Shown piece by piece: positions 46,655-57,176 of a stretch of 64,000 nt of DNA. Source of the stretch: Yponomeuta sedellus (Eukaryota > Arthropoda > Insecta > Lepidoptera > Yponomeutidae); NCBI GenBank assembly GCA_934045075.1, contig OW203745.1, forward strand, positions 14,294,184 through 14,358,183, read 5' to 3'. Numbering within the stretch: the first letter of the stretch is position 1; every line of letters starts with the position of its first letter. The notes beneath the pieces were generated by a model, which did no database searches, had not been told where the DNA came from, and worked only from the letters and a program-made list of their open reading frames with translations. The position numbers and the translations under genes are program-made.

Positions 46655-46850
46655 AGCTGACCCACCGAACTTCACACCGCCAAACAGTCGATTCTTTATT
46701 TTTTTTTTGTTCTTCCCATCGTAAAAACCATCCTAACCTTTTACTTCGAGGGATATTCTAAAAAAAATTGCGATTTCGGTTCAGCTGCTCTCGAGATTTG
46801 CGCTTACCAAAACATTCAGCGATTCATTTTTATATTATAGATATTAACAT
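46655..46850 (-). mobile_element. Helitron-like element, second copy
   Basis: Diverged copy of the element at 3953: ttagctgacccaccgaactt at one end, cagcgattcatttttatatt at the other. Confidence 0.5.
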
Positions 46851-46861
46851 ATCACAGGAAA

Positions 46862-47192
46862 GGCCGAATGATTGGAATCAATCACTTTAGTTAAGCAACA
46901 ACAGGCGCGGTCAGGTGCACGATGGGTGATCGTCCCGTGACTAACGCTGGTGGCATATTTCCTAGCTCTTCCATGCTTCGCAAGGCACGCTAAGCCGTTG
47001 GTGCGGGCTGTCATGTAATGGCAATAGTGGCAGTCATGTCAGAGGCCTTATAACTTCTGACAGTAAAGCCCGCCACTGTCTTACGATCCTCCACCAACCC
47101 GGACTTAGCCCCCGTGGTGGAGTATGGCCTAGCCTTCCTGCGATGCAGGGGCACGGGTCCCAGTAGTGGGGACATACAAGGGTTGATATCGA
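46862..47192 (+). mobile_element. 5S-like SINE copy
   Basis: Near full length with gcaacaacaggcgcggtcag, gatgggtgatcgtcccgtga and the complete tail to gttgatatcgatt. Confidence 0.75.
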
Positions 47193-47797
47193 TTCGACCA
47201 AAGTGAAGAGGGTACTTTATAAATTGCCATCTAATTTTCAATTCATTTCGCGAAGCTTCCTTTGCACAAAGAATTCCCTAGTAAACAGGCTACCTGTACA
47301 ATAATAACTTGTTATTCCGAAGCAAATTGAACTGATTCATAATTAATTTCCAAAGACAAAACAAGCGAAGTTTGTCCTCGGGACCTTTTTAGATGAGTCT
47401 AGAATTTCTCATTCCGTACCTTCATTAACTGAAATACCTCCGCGATGATCTTTAGTACTCCTACCTCGGGTTGAGCCACGTTCGACAAATTTATTTCCGA
47501 AATCAGCAGTCAAAAATTTATTTTAACGTAGTTATATATATATTAAAGAGGTCTGATCGTAATTGGGCCCGTTTAATCACATTATTACATTACACTATAC
47601 ATTACATTACACTTATCATTATTCCATTACATTACACTAATATTACAAAGGTGAAAGTTTGTGAGAGTGGGGAGAAAAACTGCTTTTTTATCCCGGCAGA
47701 GGGCGTATGATCGACTAGGCCTAAATATACTGTCAAAGCTGTCAAACGCCATACATTTTTTTTGTTTACTTATTTGTTTTCTCGTATAGTTAACAAA

Positions 47798-47960
47798 ATG
47801 ACGAACTGTACTGCACGTGGTTGTAAGGATAAAGGGATTCATAATGTTTCCCGAGGATTCTAAAAGAAGAAAGTTGTGGGAAAAGGCCATGAGAAGAAAA
47901 AATTGGACAGCCTCTCAAAACAGCTTTTTCACCAACAACAGAAGCTTTCCGTTTTCTTAA
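47798..47960 (+). pseudogene. THAP domain remnant
   Basis: ATG at 47798 starts MTNCTARGCKDKGIHN (Cys-x4-Cys ligands). After a one-base frameshift the strand reads FPEDSKRRKLWEKAMRRKNW then TASQNS, the FP-D---R--W--A--R--W helix region of a THAP domain. The later C-x2-H-F ligands are absent; the frame ends at TAA 47958. The frameshift and the loss of the second zinc pair make it non-functional. Confidence 0.65.
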
Positions 47961-47999
47961 CTCTTCCTTTAGCTGCGGCACGGTCATCATGGAGTACAT
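47915..47999 (-). pseudogene. SAP-like N-terminus
   Basis: Minus-strand frame starting at 47999: MYSMMTVPQLKEELRKRKAS then VVGEKAVL. This matches the start of a SAP motif (MTV--LK-ELRKR---G-K--L), a DNA-binding helix pair often found at the N terminus of insect transposon-derived proteins. It overlaps antisense the end of the THAP frame, so the two domains are joined tail to tail near 47920. Confidence 0.5.
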
Positions 48000-48437
48000 T
48001 TTGTTAGTAAATATTAAGAAAGAAAACTCAACACGAATATCAACAACAAGCTAATGGTGGCGTATTGGGCCTACTCGCCGGTGGCGACATCTGGAATCAG
48101 CTTTGCGTTTTCCTCCCCATTGTAAGTGTGTATGTTTGTTTGTTACTTCTTCACGTCTTAACGGCTGGAGCGATTTCAATTAAAAAATGTTATACAGTTA
48201 GCTGACACCCTGGGTTAACACATTGGCTACGTTTAACTGCAGAAAAATATCTTTCACTGTTAATACACAAATTATTTCCCCTAAGAAACCGCGGGTAACA
48301 CCGCAGGGCACAGCTAGTATATATCTATGTATGAGCTCTCAAATCGCTCCCTTACCGTTCCTACTGTATTTATTTAAAATGTATAGGGATGATTATCTAT
48401 GATGCATATGCAAGTTCATTATTATTATGTATAGTAT

Positions 48438-48803
48438 GGAGCGCTCGTGGCCTAGGCGAACCGAGTGATTGGAATCAATCACTTGGTTAAGCAACAACAG
48501 GCGCGGTCAGGTACGGGATGGGTGAGCGTCCCGTGACTACCGCTAGTGGCATTTCTCCGAGCGCTTCCGTGCTTCGCAAGGCACGTTAAGCCGTTGGTGC
48601 CGGCTGTCATATAATGGCAGTCGTTAAGCCGTGTCAGAGGCCTTATGAGCGGCTTGATAACTTCTGACAGTCCGCCACTGTCTTACAATCCTCCACCAAC
48701 CCGGACTTGGCCCCCGTGGTGGAGTATGGCCTAACCTTCCTGCGAGGCAGAAGGAGACCCGTGCCCCAACAGTGGGGACATACAAGGGTTGATTACGATG
48801 TAT
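48438..48803 (+). mobile_element. 5S-like SINE, reference full-length copy
   Basis: About 365 bp. Starts gagcgctcgtggcctaggcg. Bases about 48483-48540 read ttaagcaacaacaggcgcgg, gtacgggatgggtgagcgtc, in the order and spacing of the A box, intermediate element and C box of a 5S rRNA gene (compare ttaagcagcgtcgggc... gatgggtgaccgcctgggaa). The rest (ccgttggtgccggctgtcat, cttctgacagt, cccggacttggcccccgtgg) is a unique body, and the end is tacaagggttgattacgat. RNA polymerase III drive from a 5S-type promoter and LINE-dependent mobility are inferences from the SINE3 class. Confidence 0.75.
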
Positions 48804-48817
48804 ACGTATGTATATTA

Positions 48818-49110
48818 CGGACTCGGTGGCGCAGCGGTTTGGCACGCTGACTGTTAAACCGAAGGTCTCGGGTTCGATACCTGCCGGGTCAAACTAGGAG
48901 TTTCAAGTATGTCTCGGGTCTTGCATGGTATCTATGTATTTATTGTCTTAAGTTATCGTCGACTTAGCACCTGTAATACAAGTTATTTAGTTGTACTTAG
49001 TTATGATAGTATACTTACATAGCTGTAAGTATATACTAATAAAATATGAGTCTGCTAAGTTACCTGAAATAAACGAATTATTATTATTATTATAGGGCTA
49101 ATGAGATCTG
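48818..49110 (+). mobile_element. tRNA-derived SINE (family 2) copy
   Basis: Head ggactcggtggcgcagcggt, B box ggttcgatacc, body tctcgggtcttgcatggtat, and a (TTA)n-type 3' end near 49080-49095. Directly follows a 5S-like SINE. Confidence 0.7.
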
Positions 49111-49324
49111 TGTGATATATCCACGATTTTTTTTTTATTTTATTAATAACCGTCAAACACCTACTACCCGTCTCAATTTCTCCTTCGGCAATTTTTGCGA
49201 CATAAGGTTGCCTGAAAGGTATTGCTATCAGCAATAAGCCGCCAACTGTACCTCTTCTTTTGTGACTGTTTCTGTAATTATTTTCTGGTTTCTGATTGTT
49301 GATAAGATAAGAATATTCTAGTAG

Positions 49325-49540
49325 CTGGTCTTACTGTCAGAAGTATTCAAGCCGTCCTAAGGCCTCTGACTTGGCTTAACGCCTGCCATCTATCGATGGC
49401 AGCTGGCACCAACTGCCTAACGTGCCTTGCGAAGCACGGAATCGCTCGGAAAAATGCCACTACGTCAGTCATAGACGGTTTACCTGTCCATGCAAAGAAC
49501 ACGCCGTTTAAGATCACTCAGGCAGCCGGGGCTACGAGCG
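49325..49540 (-). mobile_element. 5S-like SINE, diverged middle part
   Basis: Minus-strand piece of a diverged subfamily (ggcagctggcaccaactgcc) that lacks a clear 5S head; the same subfamily occurs at 53228-53455. Confidence 0.5.
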
Positions 49541-49636
49541 ATTTAAAAGTACCTACAAGTTATGTATTTCAGGTAGTCTCGTAACATGAAAATAAATTTA
49601 AATTTCGATATACTCGTAGTTCATGTTGAACATAAT

Positions 49637-49887
49637 TACAGTCTATTTATTCTTACTTGTCCAATTTAGGAAACAAGATTCTACCCTTAAACTGTGACTT
49701 TTTAGTCCAAAACTGCCATATTTTCATAAATGAAGTAACCTGGAACACTCTTTTAGATAACACGCTGCCAATTTTATATACATAGTTCATGAATTTGCTA
49801 GAAAATGTCTAGTTTAGGCATCTAATCTCAATTTTAAGTTCAGAATATTGTTTACTAAATTGGACAAGGAAGAATAAATAGACTGTA
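49637..49887 (-). mobile_element. MITE, ends CAGTCTATTTAT, copy 2
   Basis: Element 49639-49885 flanked by TA; inverse orientation to the 38401 copy, with perfect outer ends (cagtctatttattcttactt and complement). Confidence 0.8.
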
Positions 49888-50068
49888 CTTTCATGTAGAG
49901 ACTTTCTTTACGCGTTTGCCTTTGGGTTTGAAATAGCATTTTTCCGTGTAAGATGGGCTGAACCAAGAGACATCCTTGGGCTGAACCCGTCTTAAGGCGA
50001 GCCAAACTCGCTCGGAAATTTAGGCCTCTTATAATGAAGTTGAACTTTCTTCGGTAAGTCAACTAAAT

Positions 50069-50406
50069 AGGTCCACCAGTGGCGTAGATAGGTAACCAAG
50101 TGCCCTGGGGCAAATAGAAAAATAGGGCCCCACTGCTATTTAAACTGATTAGGTTTTATGAAATATACAAATACTTTAACAAATACAAGAAAACGCACAT
50201 CGATGGATAATAAAACGCACATATCATTACCCGTCAAATTGACAACACTGCCAACCTACAGAAAGAATTTATTTTGAAAATTGGAGAAAATTCCAAAAGG
50301 TCAGTTCGACCGAGATTTCTGTTGAGGATTCGGGAGGCCCCTGAGCTTGAGGGCCCCGGGGCACTGCCCCGCCTAGCCCCTAGGTAGCTACGCCACTGAG
50401 GTCCAC
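50069..50406. mobile_element. hAT-type MITE, ends CAGTGGCGTAG
   Basis: Element 50077-50398 (322 bp) between perfect 8-bp repeats AGGTCCAC. Ends cagtggcgtagataggtaac and ctaggtagctacgccactg. End sequence and 8-bp duplication are typical of hAT transposons. No transposase inside. Confidence 0.85.
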
Positions 50407-50861
50407 GACATCAATCTAGAGTACAGTTGACAACTATATTATGAATTTTGGCACTTGTGTTGGATAGATAGATATAGTACATTAGTAGAAATAGTGCAGT
50501 CGCCAGTAAAAGAAGCATTGATAAACTTACGTTTAAACATGCATACGTAAGTCCTTATATTCCTAGTTACCACAAATATTACTAAAGACGTTTTTTCAAA
50601 TTATCCGCGGAAATTAAAGCTAAGAGGGTTATGTAGGCAGACGATTTATTAGAGAGTAAAATTAAAATATTATTTAATTTTCGTTACAATTTTTTACAAA
50701 TAAAACACAGGGCCTCCTAGTAACTACAGAAATAAAAGCTGTGACACGTATAGAATTTACCCTATTCTTTTCCCAAAAATAACATGGAGTTCATTTAAGG
50801 TGCTCAATAAAGTGGAAAATTGTATTGTTTTTAATATTATTTTAACTATATTTTATTTATT

Positions 50862-51165
50862 TAAAACCTATTTAGAGGCTAAAAATTCTACCCATGCCGG
50901 GATTCGAACCCGCGACCTCTGGCTATCCGTGCCAGCGCTCTTTCCAACTGAGACAATGGGCGACCCACAGGCATCAGTGAAATTTCGAACCTCTTTACAC
51001 TATTCTCTGTATTACGTACAGGCAGCGACATCTGGCCTTAGTAAGCCAGTGAGTCGCCCATTGGCTTAGTTAGAAAGAGCGCTGGCACGGATAGCCTGAG
51101 GTCGCGGGTTCGAGTCCCGGTATGGATGGAATTTTTAGCCTCTAAATAGGTTTTTAAAATCGGGC
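50862..51165. mobile_element. tRNA-like SINE (family 1), inverted dimer
   Basis: A minus-strand core (50880-50965) and a plus-strand core (51055-51125) are joined through a shortened body (gtacaggcagcgacatctgg). Both outer ends are the same tail (acctatttagaggctaaaaa and complement). Confidence 0.8.
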
Positions 51166-51174
51166 TTATTTATT

Positions 51175-51412
51175 TAAGCCAGATGTCGTTGCTGCCTGTA
51201 CGTAATACGGAGAATAGTGTAAAGAGGTTAGAAATTTCTCTGATGCCGGTGAGTCGCCCACTGGCTCAGTTGGAAAGAGCGCTGGCACGGACTGCCAGAG
51301 GTCGTGGGTTCGAATCCCGGCATGGGTGAAATTTTTAGCCTCTAAATAGGTTTTTAAAAATTGTCCTTAGCACGGGTTAATGCATAAAAAATAAAAAATA
51401 GTATAAAATTTT
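51175..51412 (+). mobile_element. tRNA-like SINE (family 1) copy
   Basis: Plus-strand copy with body end, core and complete tail; follows the dimer in direct contact. Confidence 0.75.
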
Positions 51413-51559
51413 ACTTGCCTTCTCTACCAATTCACATTTTATATTAATGACATAAATTCTATGGACATTGCCCTGAATCAATTAATATGATAATATTTTA
51501 TACCTAATAATTAAAATTTCATTATTAACTTCAAATTTGACATGCAATAGAAAGTAGAA

Positions 51560-51990
51560 TTAATGCAGTAGAAATGAGGTCCTTGAGAAGTATGTGTAGT
51601 GTTACTTTGAATGACAGGATACGCAATAGTCTGATTAGAGAATGTTGTGGGCTGAAAGAGGATTTAGTGACTAGAATTGAGAAAGGAATATAGGGTTGGT
51701 TTGGACATGTGGAGAGGATGAAGGAAGAAAGATTAACGAAACAAATATATATTGCGAATGTGAGTGGAAGGGCTGGTAACGGACGTCCCAGACGGACTTA
51801 CATCGACCAAATAGGGGATGTATTAGCAAACGGAAAGATAAAAAGTACCCAGAACCGGCGTGCGTGCATGCAACGACTTATGATCGTTGATGAGGCGAAG
51901 GTGATCTGTCAGGATCGTTGCAAGTGGCAGTCCCTGGTCTCTGCCTACCCCTCTGGGATACAGGCGTGAGGTTATGTATGTGTGTGTATG
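51560..51990 (+). pseudogene. LINE RT C-terminal end (RTE-like family A)
   Basis: Best copy of the family. The frame (one internal stop at about 51690) reads LRSMCSVTLNDRIRNSLIRE, then GWFGHVERMKEERLTKQIYI, GRPRRTYIDQIGDVLANGKI and CQDRCKWQSLVSAYPSGIQA before a TGA. The GHVERM...GRPRR block is the C-terminal region of RTE-like or related LINE reverse transcriptases. The 3' end is gcgtgaggttatgtatgtgt. At least ten shorter pieces of this tail are scattered in the window, e.g. 9395, 37580, 59255, 59855 (+) and 18925, 39853, 57015, 57960, 58590, 62405 (-). Confidence 0.7.
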
Positions 51991-52469
51991 TACCATTAAT
52001 ATTGTCAATAAATGATGGCCTATAAAATTGCTAATTCATATAACAGAGCAATGTGCAAAACAGAAAAATTCGCAGGCTGAGTTAGTGTAGTCATAAAAGG
52101 TCAAGAGATAAAGATTTATAAGCATTTATTATGGCAATTTCGTCAGCAGTAAAGCGCTTATCAGTCTCATGAAGGACATCTCATGGAAATATTCACTATT
52201 AGAAGGTATACTTAATAGAAAGTACTGAAAGATGAAAATGTTTGGAAAGATGACTAATGGCGTGGCAAATGAAAAGTAAAATTACAATTTATGGTTTACT
52301 TTATTACTACGACAACTCGATGTACATTGCATATTATGACTGACCCACAGAGTAGTAGAAACACTGCACAATGTACGTTAAATTGTTATACCAAACCATT
52401 GTATATAAAAAGCGGCCCAGAAAAAAAAACAGAAATATGAAAGTGTTAGGGAAGAACAAAGAAATGACG

Positions 52470-52625
52470 ATATCAACCCTTGATAATATGTTCCCACTTT
52501 TAGGGCACGGGTCTCTTCCTGCATCGCAGGAAGGTTAGGCCATACTCCACCATAGGGGGCCAAGTCCGGGTTGCTGGAGGATTAAGTTGGTAAGACAGTG
52601 GCTGGCATTACTCCCATAAGGGCTC
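52470..52625 (-). mobile_element. 5S-like SINE, 3' part
   Basis: Minus-strand tail piece (tatcaacccttgataatatg ... ggccaagtccgggttgctgg). Confidence 0.6.
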
Positions 52626-53227
52626 CATCGAATCAAAATATTTATAATTTTCTTTTGTGCATCCTTCATAATATTTAACAAAGAGTTTTATTACTTAAAG
52701 AAGTATTTGCTTACTGTCAAGGGTAGAACATACCTTTACCACGAGCTTAAACAACCATAATTTGTAATTACCGGTTTAATAAAAAAATTATATCTTTTTT
52801 GGTATTTCTCCCTCGACTTCACCTATGGCTACCAATTTTTCATAGCACTGTATACCTAAAAAAATATATTAAATTCAAAAGACTGAATTTCCATGTAAAA
52901 TCGTACAACAATTTATATTTGAATTGTAGACACTACCACTAAGAAAAACATTTTTAATTGTATATTTGCACTATAATCAGATTAAAGAGAATTTACGTAT
53001 TACGAAAACTTATTAGCTGCTTAAGAAAGTTAAGGTTCTGATCGTTGATATTATGTGACACAGCCCTGTTATGTCTGAGGCCTACGATGGTCATTCAGCC
53101 TGCGTAATAAGGCTATTAAGGAGAGCTATTCCTTACCTCTTTGAGCTTTTAAGAAGAAAACCGTCGTGGCGAAATCCGCAGATCTAAATATGACTAACCA
53201 AAAAACATAATTTGTTATTAAACATAA

Positions 53228-53455
53228 TTCCGTGCTTCGCAAGGCACTTAAGCAGTTGGTGCCGGCTGCCATCGATAGATGGCAGTCGTCAAGCCAAGTT
53301 AGAGGCCTTAGAGCGTCTTGAAAACTTCTGACAGTAAGACCAGCCACTAGTCTTGCAAGCCTCCACCAATCCGGACTTGGCCCCCGTGGTGGACTAAGGT
53401 CTGTACCTTCCTCAGGGACGAGACCCGTCCCCTCGGTGGGGTCATAATTGCGTCA
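53228..53455 (+). mobile_element. 5S-like SINE, diverged subfamily
   Basis: Plus-strand piece with gcacttaagcagttggtgcc and ccggacttggcccccgtggt; no 5S head visible. Confidence 0.5.
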
Positions 53456-54089
53456 TCTCATTTTGGAATTTGTCAGATTATTGTAATGAATTTTTGATGA
53501 AAATATCTCTTGCAAACAATTCTTATGGACTTCGCAAGATAGTACAGTTGCCAATAAAAAAACCCATCAAGTAAGAGCTCTTCTTACAATTATGACTCGA
53601 ACCCAGGACCTCGGTCATGGTAATCAGACGGGTACTAGCTAGACTAACGAGGCAGTAACTTTCGATGTTGTAAGGGTGATTCAATTTAAGTTTCCTAGCT
53701 TTCATTAAAAGAAAAACACAAACTGCAAAATTTTATTAATTAAAACTGTTTTTATACGGATTTATGCTCGTTTATTACATTTTTACAATTTTCCAACGTT
53801 TCGGCACTTTTTCAGGTGCCGTGGTCCCGGATGACTGAGGTGACAGGTGTCTTTTAGAAATCATTAACGGTTAGTTTACTACCCTCGGCAAAAATTACAA
53901 AAGTTAATTATGAAGTTACGTTCCAAAATAGACAAACCAATTATTTTTTATATAAAGTCAACAATATTGATTATTAGTAATTGAAGTTAAAATTAAATTT
54001 ATAAACTAATTACTTTATATGAACTTAAAGATACCGATTATTAATTGAAATTAAATTGATTTTTTATTATTTATTCTACAGTCACACTT

Positions 54090-54957
54090 CTAGCAAGGGG
54101 GTCTCATGCACTTAAGCACTGGTTCCCATGCTACCGGTATGTTCCAACCACGATCTCTATTAAAATTTGGATGCCGGCGGATCTCTATTGCCTCACGTAT
54201 CATTCTAGGGAAGAAACGGTCTTCTCGGGCTAGAACTTTAACTTTATCGAAATGTATAAAGTGGTTGGTACCGCTAAGTGTATGCTCGCTGACTGCAGAT
54301 CTACCAGAGCGCTTATGTTTCACATCAGCGATATGTTCCTTCACCCGCTCAGCTATGGTACGCTTCGTTTGACCAATGTACGAGGAACCACATTCACAGT
54401 CAAGCTTGTATACTCCTGCCTCTTGTAAGGGAATCCTGTGCTTGACACTTCGCATGAATTGGTGTATCTTTCTTGGCGGCTGGTAGATGGTTCTGATTGA
54501 GGCGCGTTTCAAAATACTCCCAATTTTGTCAGTCACTCCTCTCACGAAAGGCAGGTAGGCTGGAACTCGCTCGACTGTGTCCGGTTTGACACGTCCTCCG
54601 CGACGGACACGCGGAACTTGCAGCTTGTTTGCACGAAGTACTCGTTTGACATGCTGGAGTTCCGCAGGTAGATGGTCCTTGTCGCAGATTCGGTGTGCCC
54701 TCTGTAACAGAGATTTTCCAACGGTAGACAACTGACACGGGTGATGGTGAGACTCACCGTTTAGGTACCTATCAGTGTGGGTCTTTTTCCTATAAACTGT
54801 ATGTCCTAAGGTTCCATTTGGATTCCTGATGACTAAAACATCTAAGAAAGCTAAAGAACAATCTGCTTCTAACTCCATTGTAAACTGGATCTTGTTGTTT
54901 ATAGAGTTAAGGTGGTCTAAGAAAGCCGTTATTCCACTAGTAGGTAATATAGCAAAA
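54090..54957 (-). pseudogene. Penelope-like RT/endonuclease, truncated (minus copy)
   Basis: Open frame to the TAG at 54090. It starts inside the RT just after the YVDD motif (ILPTSGITAFLDHLNSINNK), so it lacks the catalytic RT motifs, but keeps the thumb/linker and the whole GIY-YIG domain, identical to residues 134-395 of the plus copy. Confidence 0.85.
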
Positions 54958-54961
54958 AGCC

Positions 54962-56197
54962 CACGTCAAGGATTCCTACCACTTCACTAGTCAAATTGAT
55001 GACCTACATTTGACTAGTGAAGAAACAATGGTGAGTTTCGATGTTAAATCCTTGTTTACTTGTCTTCCAATACAGGATTGCATTGAGATTGTTAAGAGAA
55101 GGCTCAATGAACATGATTTGCCTGTGGAATATGCAGAGCTGTTAGATCACTGCCTAACAACTGGCTACTTGGTATGGAATGGTGAGTTTTACATGCAGGT
55201 AGACGGGGTAGCCATGGGTTCCCCTGTTTCTCCCGTTGTAGCCGATATTTTCATGGAAGACTTCGAGGAGCGAGCCCTGCGAACTGCTCCCGTCCCACCA
55301 AGGTTCTATAAGCGATATGTCGATGACACTTTTGCTATATTACCTACTAGTGGAATAACGGCTTTCTTAGACCACCTTAACTCTATAAACAACAAGATCC
55401 AGTTTACAATGGAGTTAGAAGCAGATTGTTCTTTAGCTTTCTTAGATGTTTTAGTCATCAGGAATCCAAATGGAACCTTAGGACATACAGTTTATAGGAA
55501 AAAGACCCACACTGATAGGTACCTAAACGGTGAGTCTCACCATCACCCGTGTCAGTTGTCTACCGTTGGAAAATCTCTGTTACAGAGGGCACACCGAATC
55601 TGCGACAAGGACCATCTACCTGCGGAACTCCAGCATGTCAAACGAGTACTTCGTGCAAACAAGCTGCAAGTTCCGCGTGTCCGTCGCGGAGGACGTGTCA
55701 AACCGGACACAGTCGAGCGAGTTCCAGCCTACCTGCCTTTCGTGAGAGGAGTGACTGACAAAATTGGGAGTATTTTGAAACGCGCCTCAATCAGAACCAT
55801 CTACCAGCCGCCAAGAAAGATACACCAATTCATGCGAAGTGTCAAGCACAGGATTCCCTTACAAGAGGCAGGAGTATACAAGCTTGACTGTGAATGTGGT
55901 TCCTCGTACATTGGTCAAACGAAGCGTACCATAGCTGAGCGGGTGAAGGAACATATCGCTGATGTGAAACATAAGCGCTCTGGTAGATCTGCAGTCAGCG
56001 AGCATACACTTAGCGGTACCAACCACTTTATACATTTCGATAAAGTTAAAGTTCTAGCCCGAGAAGACCGTTTCTTCCCTAGAATGATACGTGAGGCAAT
56101 AGAGATCCGCCGGCATCCAAATTTTAATAGAGATCGTGGTTGGAACATACCGGTAGCATGGGAACCAGTGCTTAAGTGCATGAGACCCCCTTGCTAG
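54962..56197 (+). CDS. Penelope-like RT with GIY-YIG endonuclease (plus copy, 5'-truncated)
   Basis: Open frame from the junction (HVKDSYHF, codon at 54962) to TAG at 56195-56197, about 411 codons. RT: motif A VSFDVKSLFT (Asp of SFDV), motif B AMGSPVSPVVADIFME, motif C YKRYVDDTF (catalytic Asp pair), then LAFLDVLV. C-terminal GIY-YIG nuclease: GVYKLDCECGSSYIGQTKRT (with the C-x-C spacer typical of Penelope-like proteins), Arg of AERVKEH and a downstream REAIEI Glu. Reverse transcription and target cleavage are the family's known roles. The N-terminal RT motifs before motif A are missing, so the protein is not full length despite an intact frame. Confidence 0.92.
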   Translation, partial: HVKDSYHFTSQIDDLHLTSEETMVSFDVKSLFTCLPIQDCIEIVKRRLNEHDLPVEYAELLDHCLTTGYLVWNGEFYMQVDGVAMGSPVSPVVADIFMEDFEERALRTAPVPPRFYKRYVDDTFAILPTSGITAFLDHLNSINNKIQFTMELEADCSLAFLDVLVIRNPNGTLGHTVYRKKTHTDRYLNGESHHHPCQLSTVGKSLLQRAHRICDKDHLPAELQHVKRVLRANKLQVPRVRRGGRVKPDTVERVPAYLPFVRGVTDKIGSILKRASIRTIYQPPRKIHQFMRSVKHRIPLQEAGVYKLDCECGSSYIGQTKRTIAERVKEHIADVKHKRSGRSAVSEHTLSGTNHFIHFDKVKVLAREDRFFPRMIREAIEIRRHPNFNRDRGWNIPVAWEPVLKCMRPPC

Positions 56198-56679
56198 AAG
56201 TGTGACTGTAGAATAAATAATAAAAAATCAATTTAATTTCAATTAATAATCGGTATCTTTAAGTTCATATAAAGTAATTAGTTTATAAATTTAATTTTAA
56301 CTTCAATTACTAATAATCAATATTGTTGACTTTATATAAAAAATAATTGGTTTGTCTATTTTGGAACGTAACTTCATAATTAACTTTTGTAATTTTTGCC
56401 GAGGGTAGTAAACTAACCGTTAATGATTTCTAAAAGACACCTGTCACCTCAGTCATCCGGGACCACGGCACCTGAAAAAGTGCCGAAACGTTGGAAAATT
56501 GTAAAAATGTAATAAACGAGCATAAATCCGTATAAAAACAGTTTTAATTATGTCTACAGCTCGTGTTAACCTTAGAAAATAAAATTTTATTAGTTATTTA
56601 TTTGCATACGTACAGTATTTCTTAAAGATTCGCAATACTCATACATAAGTTAAGTTCTCTCAACCGATCGACAGTAGGT

Positions 56680-57010
56680 ATTAACGAAGAATCGTTCGGG
56701 AAGCAATAGAAATTAAAAAACACAAGAATTTCAACAGAGAGAATGGTTTCAAGCTTTCAAGTACGTGGAATCCAGTGCTAAGTAATTGCAAGTCACACGC
56801 CTTATCACCGGACCTGTCCGTTGACGTAGTGAGTATTGTGTGTCGGCCAGCTGCGAAAAATTAATAGTGACTACCCACAATAATTGACTGTACTCGCCAC
56901 TTCAGTCTGCCCGAGACCTCGGCAACTGTAACGCTGCCGAAACGTCGGGAAGTAAGGTAATTACGTTTTACCTAATAAATAATCGCGTTTTGACCCGTTT
57001 AATATATAAC
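56680..57010 (+). pseudogene. Penelope-like family 2, C-terminal end and tail
   Basis: A frame reads IVREAIEIKKHKNFNRENGF then KLSSTWNPVLSNCKS, matching the end of the GIY-YIG region of the 54962 copy (IREAIEIRRHPNFNR...). After a stop at about 56860 comes cctcggcaactgtaacgctg, ccgaaacgtcggg and the tail aataaataatcgcgttttga. This links coding sequence to the family 2 tail seen in the dimer at 17397 and in fragments at 18815 and 58758. Confidence 0.75.
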
Positions 57011-57176
57011 TATGCATACATACATAGGTAACCTCACGCCTGTATCACAGAGGTGTAGGCAGAGAGCAGGAATTGCCACTTATTGTCTTTGTATAAATCT
57101 ACAAATTGTTGTCGGCCACTAGTTGTACAATTACATGCAAATGCACCTAAGATTTTTTTGACCTGAAACTCCATTG

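Larger units (their letters stand above)
53727..56592. mobile_element. Penelope-like element, head-to-head inverted dimer
   Basis: Two copies meet near 54957. Minus-oriented copy 53739-54957, plus-oriented copy 54958-56580. The shared part, including 3' UTR and tail, looks identical by eye. The whole is bounded by perfect 12-bp repeats AAAATTTTATTA (53727-53738 and 56581-56592), so both copies integrated as one event. The plus side has about 30 extra bases after the shared tail (tgtctacagctcgtgttaac). Both copies are 5'-truncated at different points. Long target duplications and inverted or partial copies are known for Penelope-like elements. Confidence 0.85.

Noticed and set aside
54106..54372. 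Frames on the opposite strand or in other frames of the Penelope-like copies (also at 54529, 54542, 55530, 55549, 55915)
   Set aside because: They mirror each other exactly in the two inverted copies and are shadows of the RT/GIY-YIG frame.
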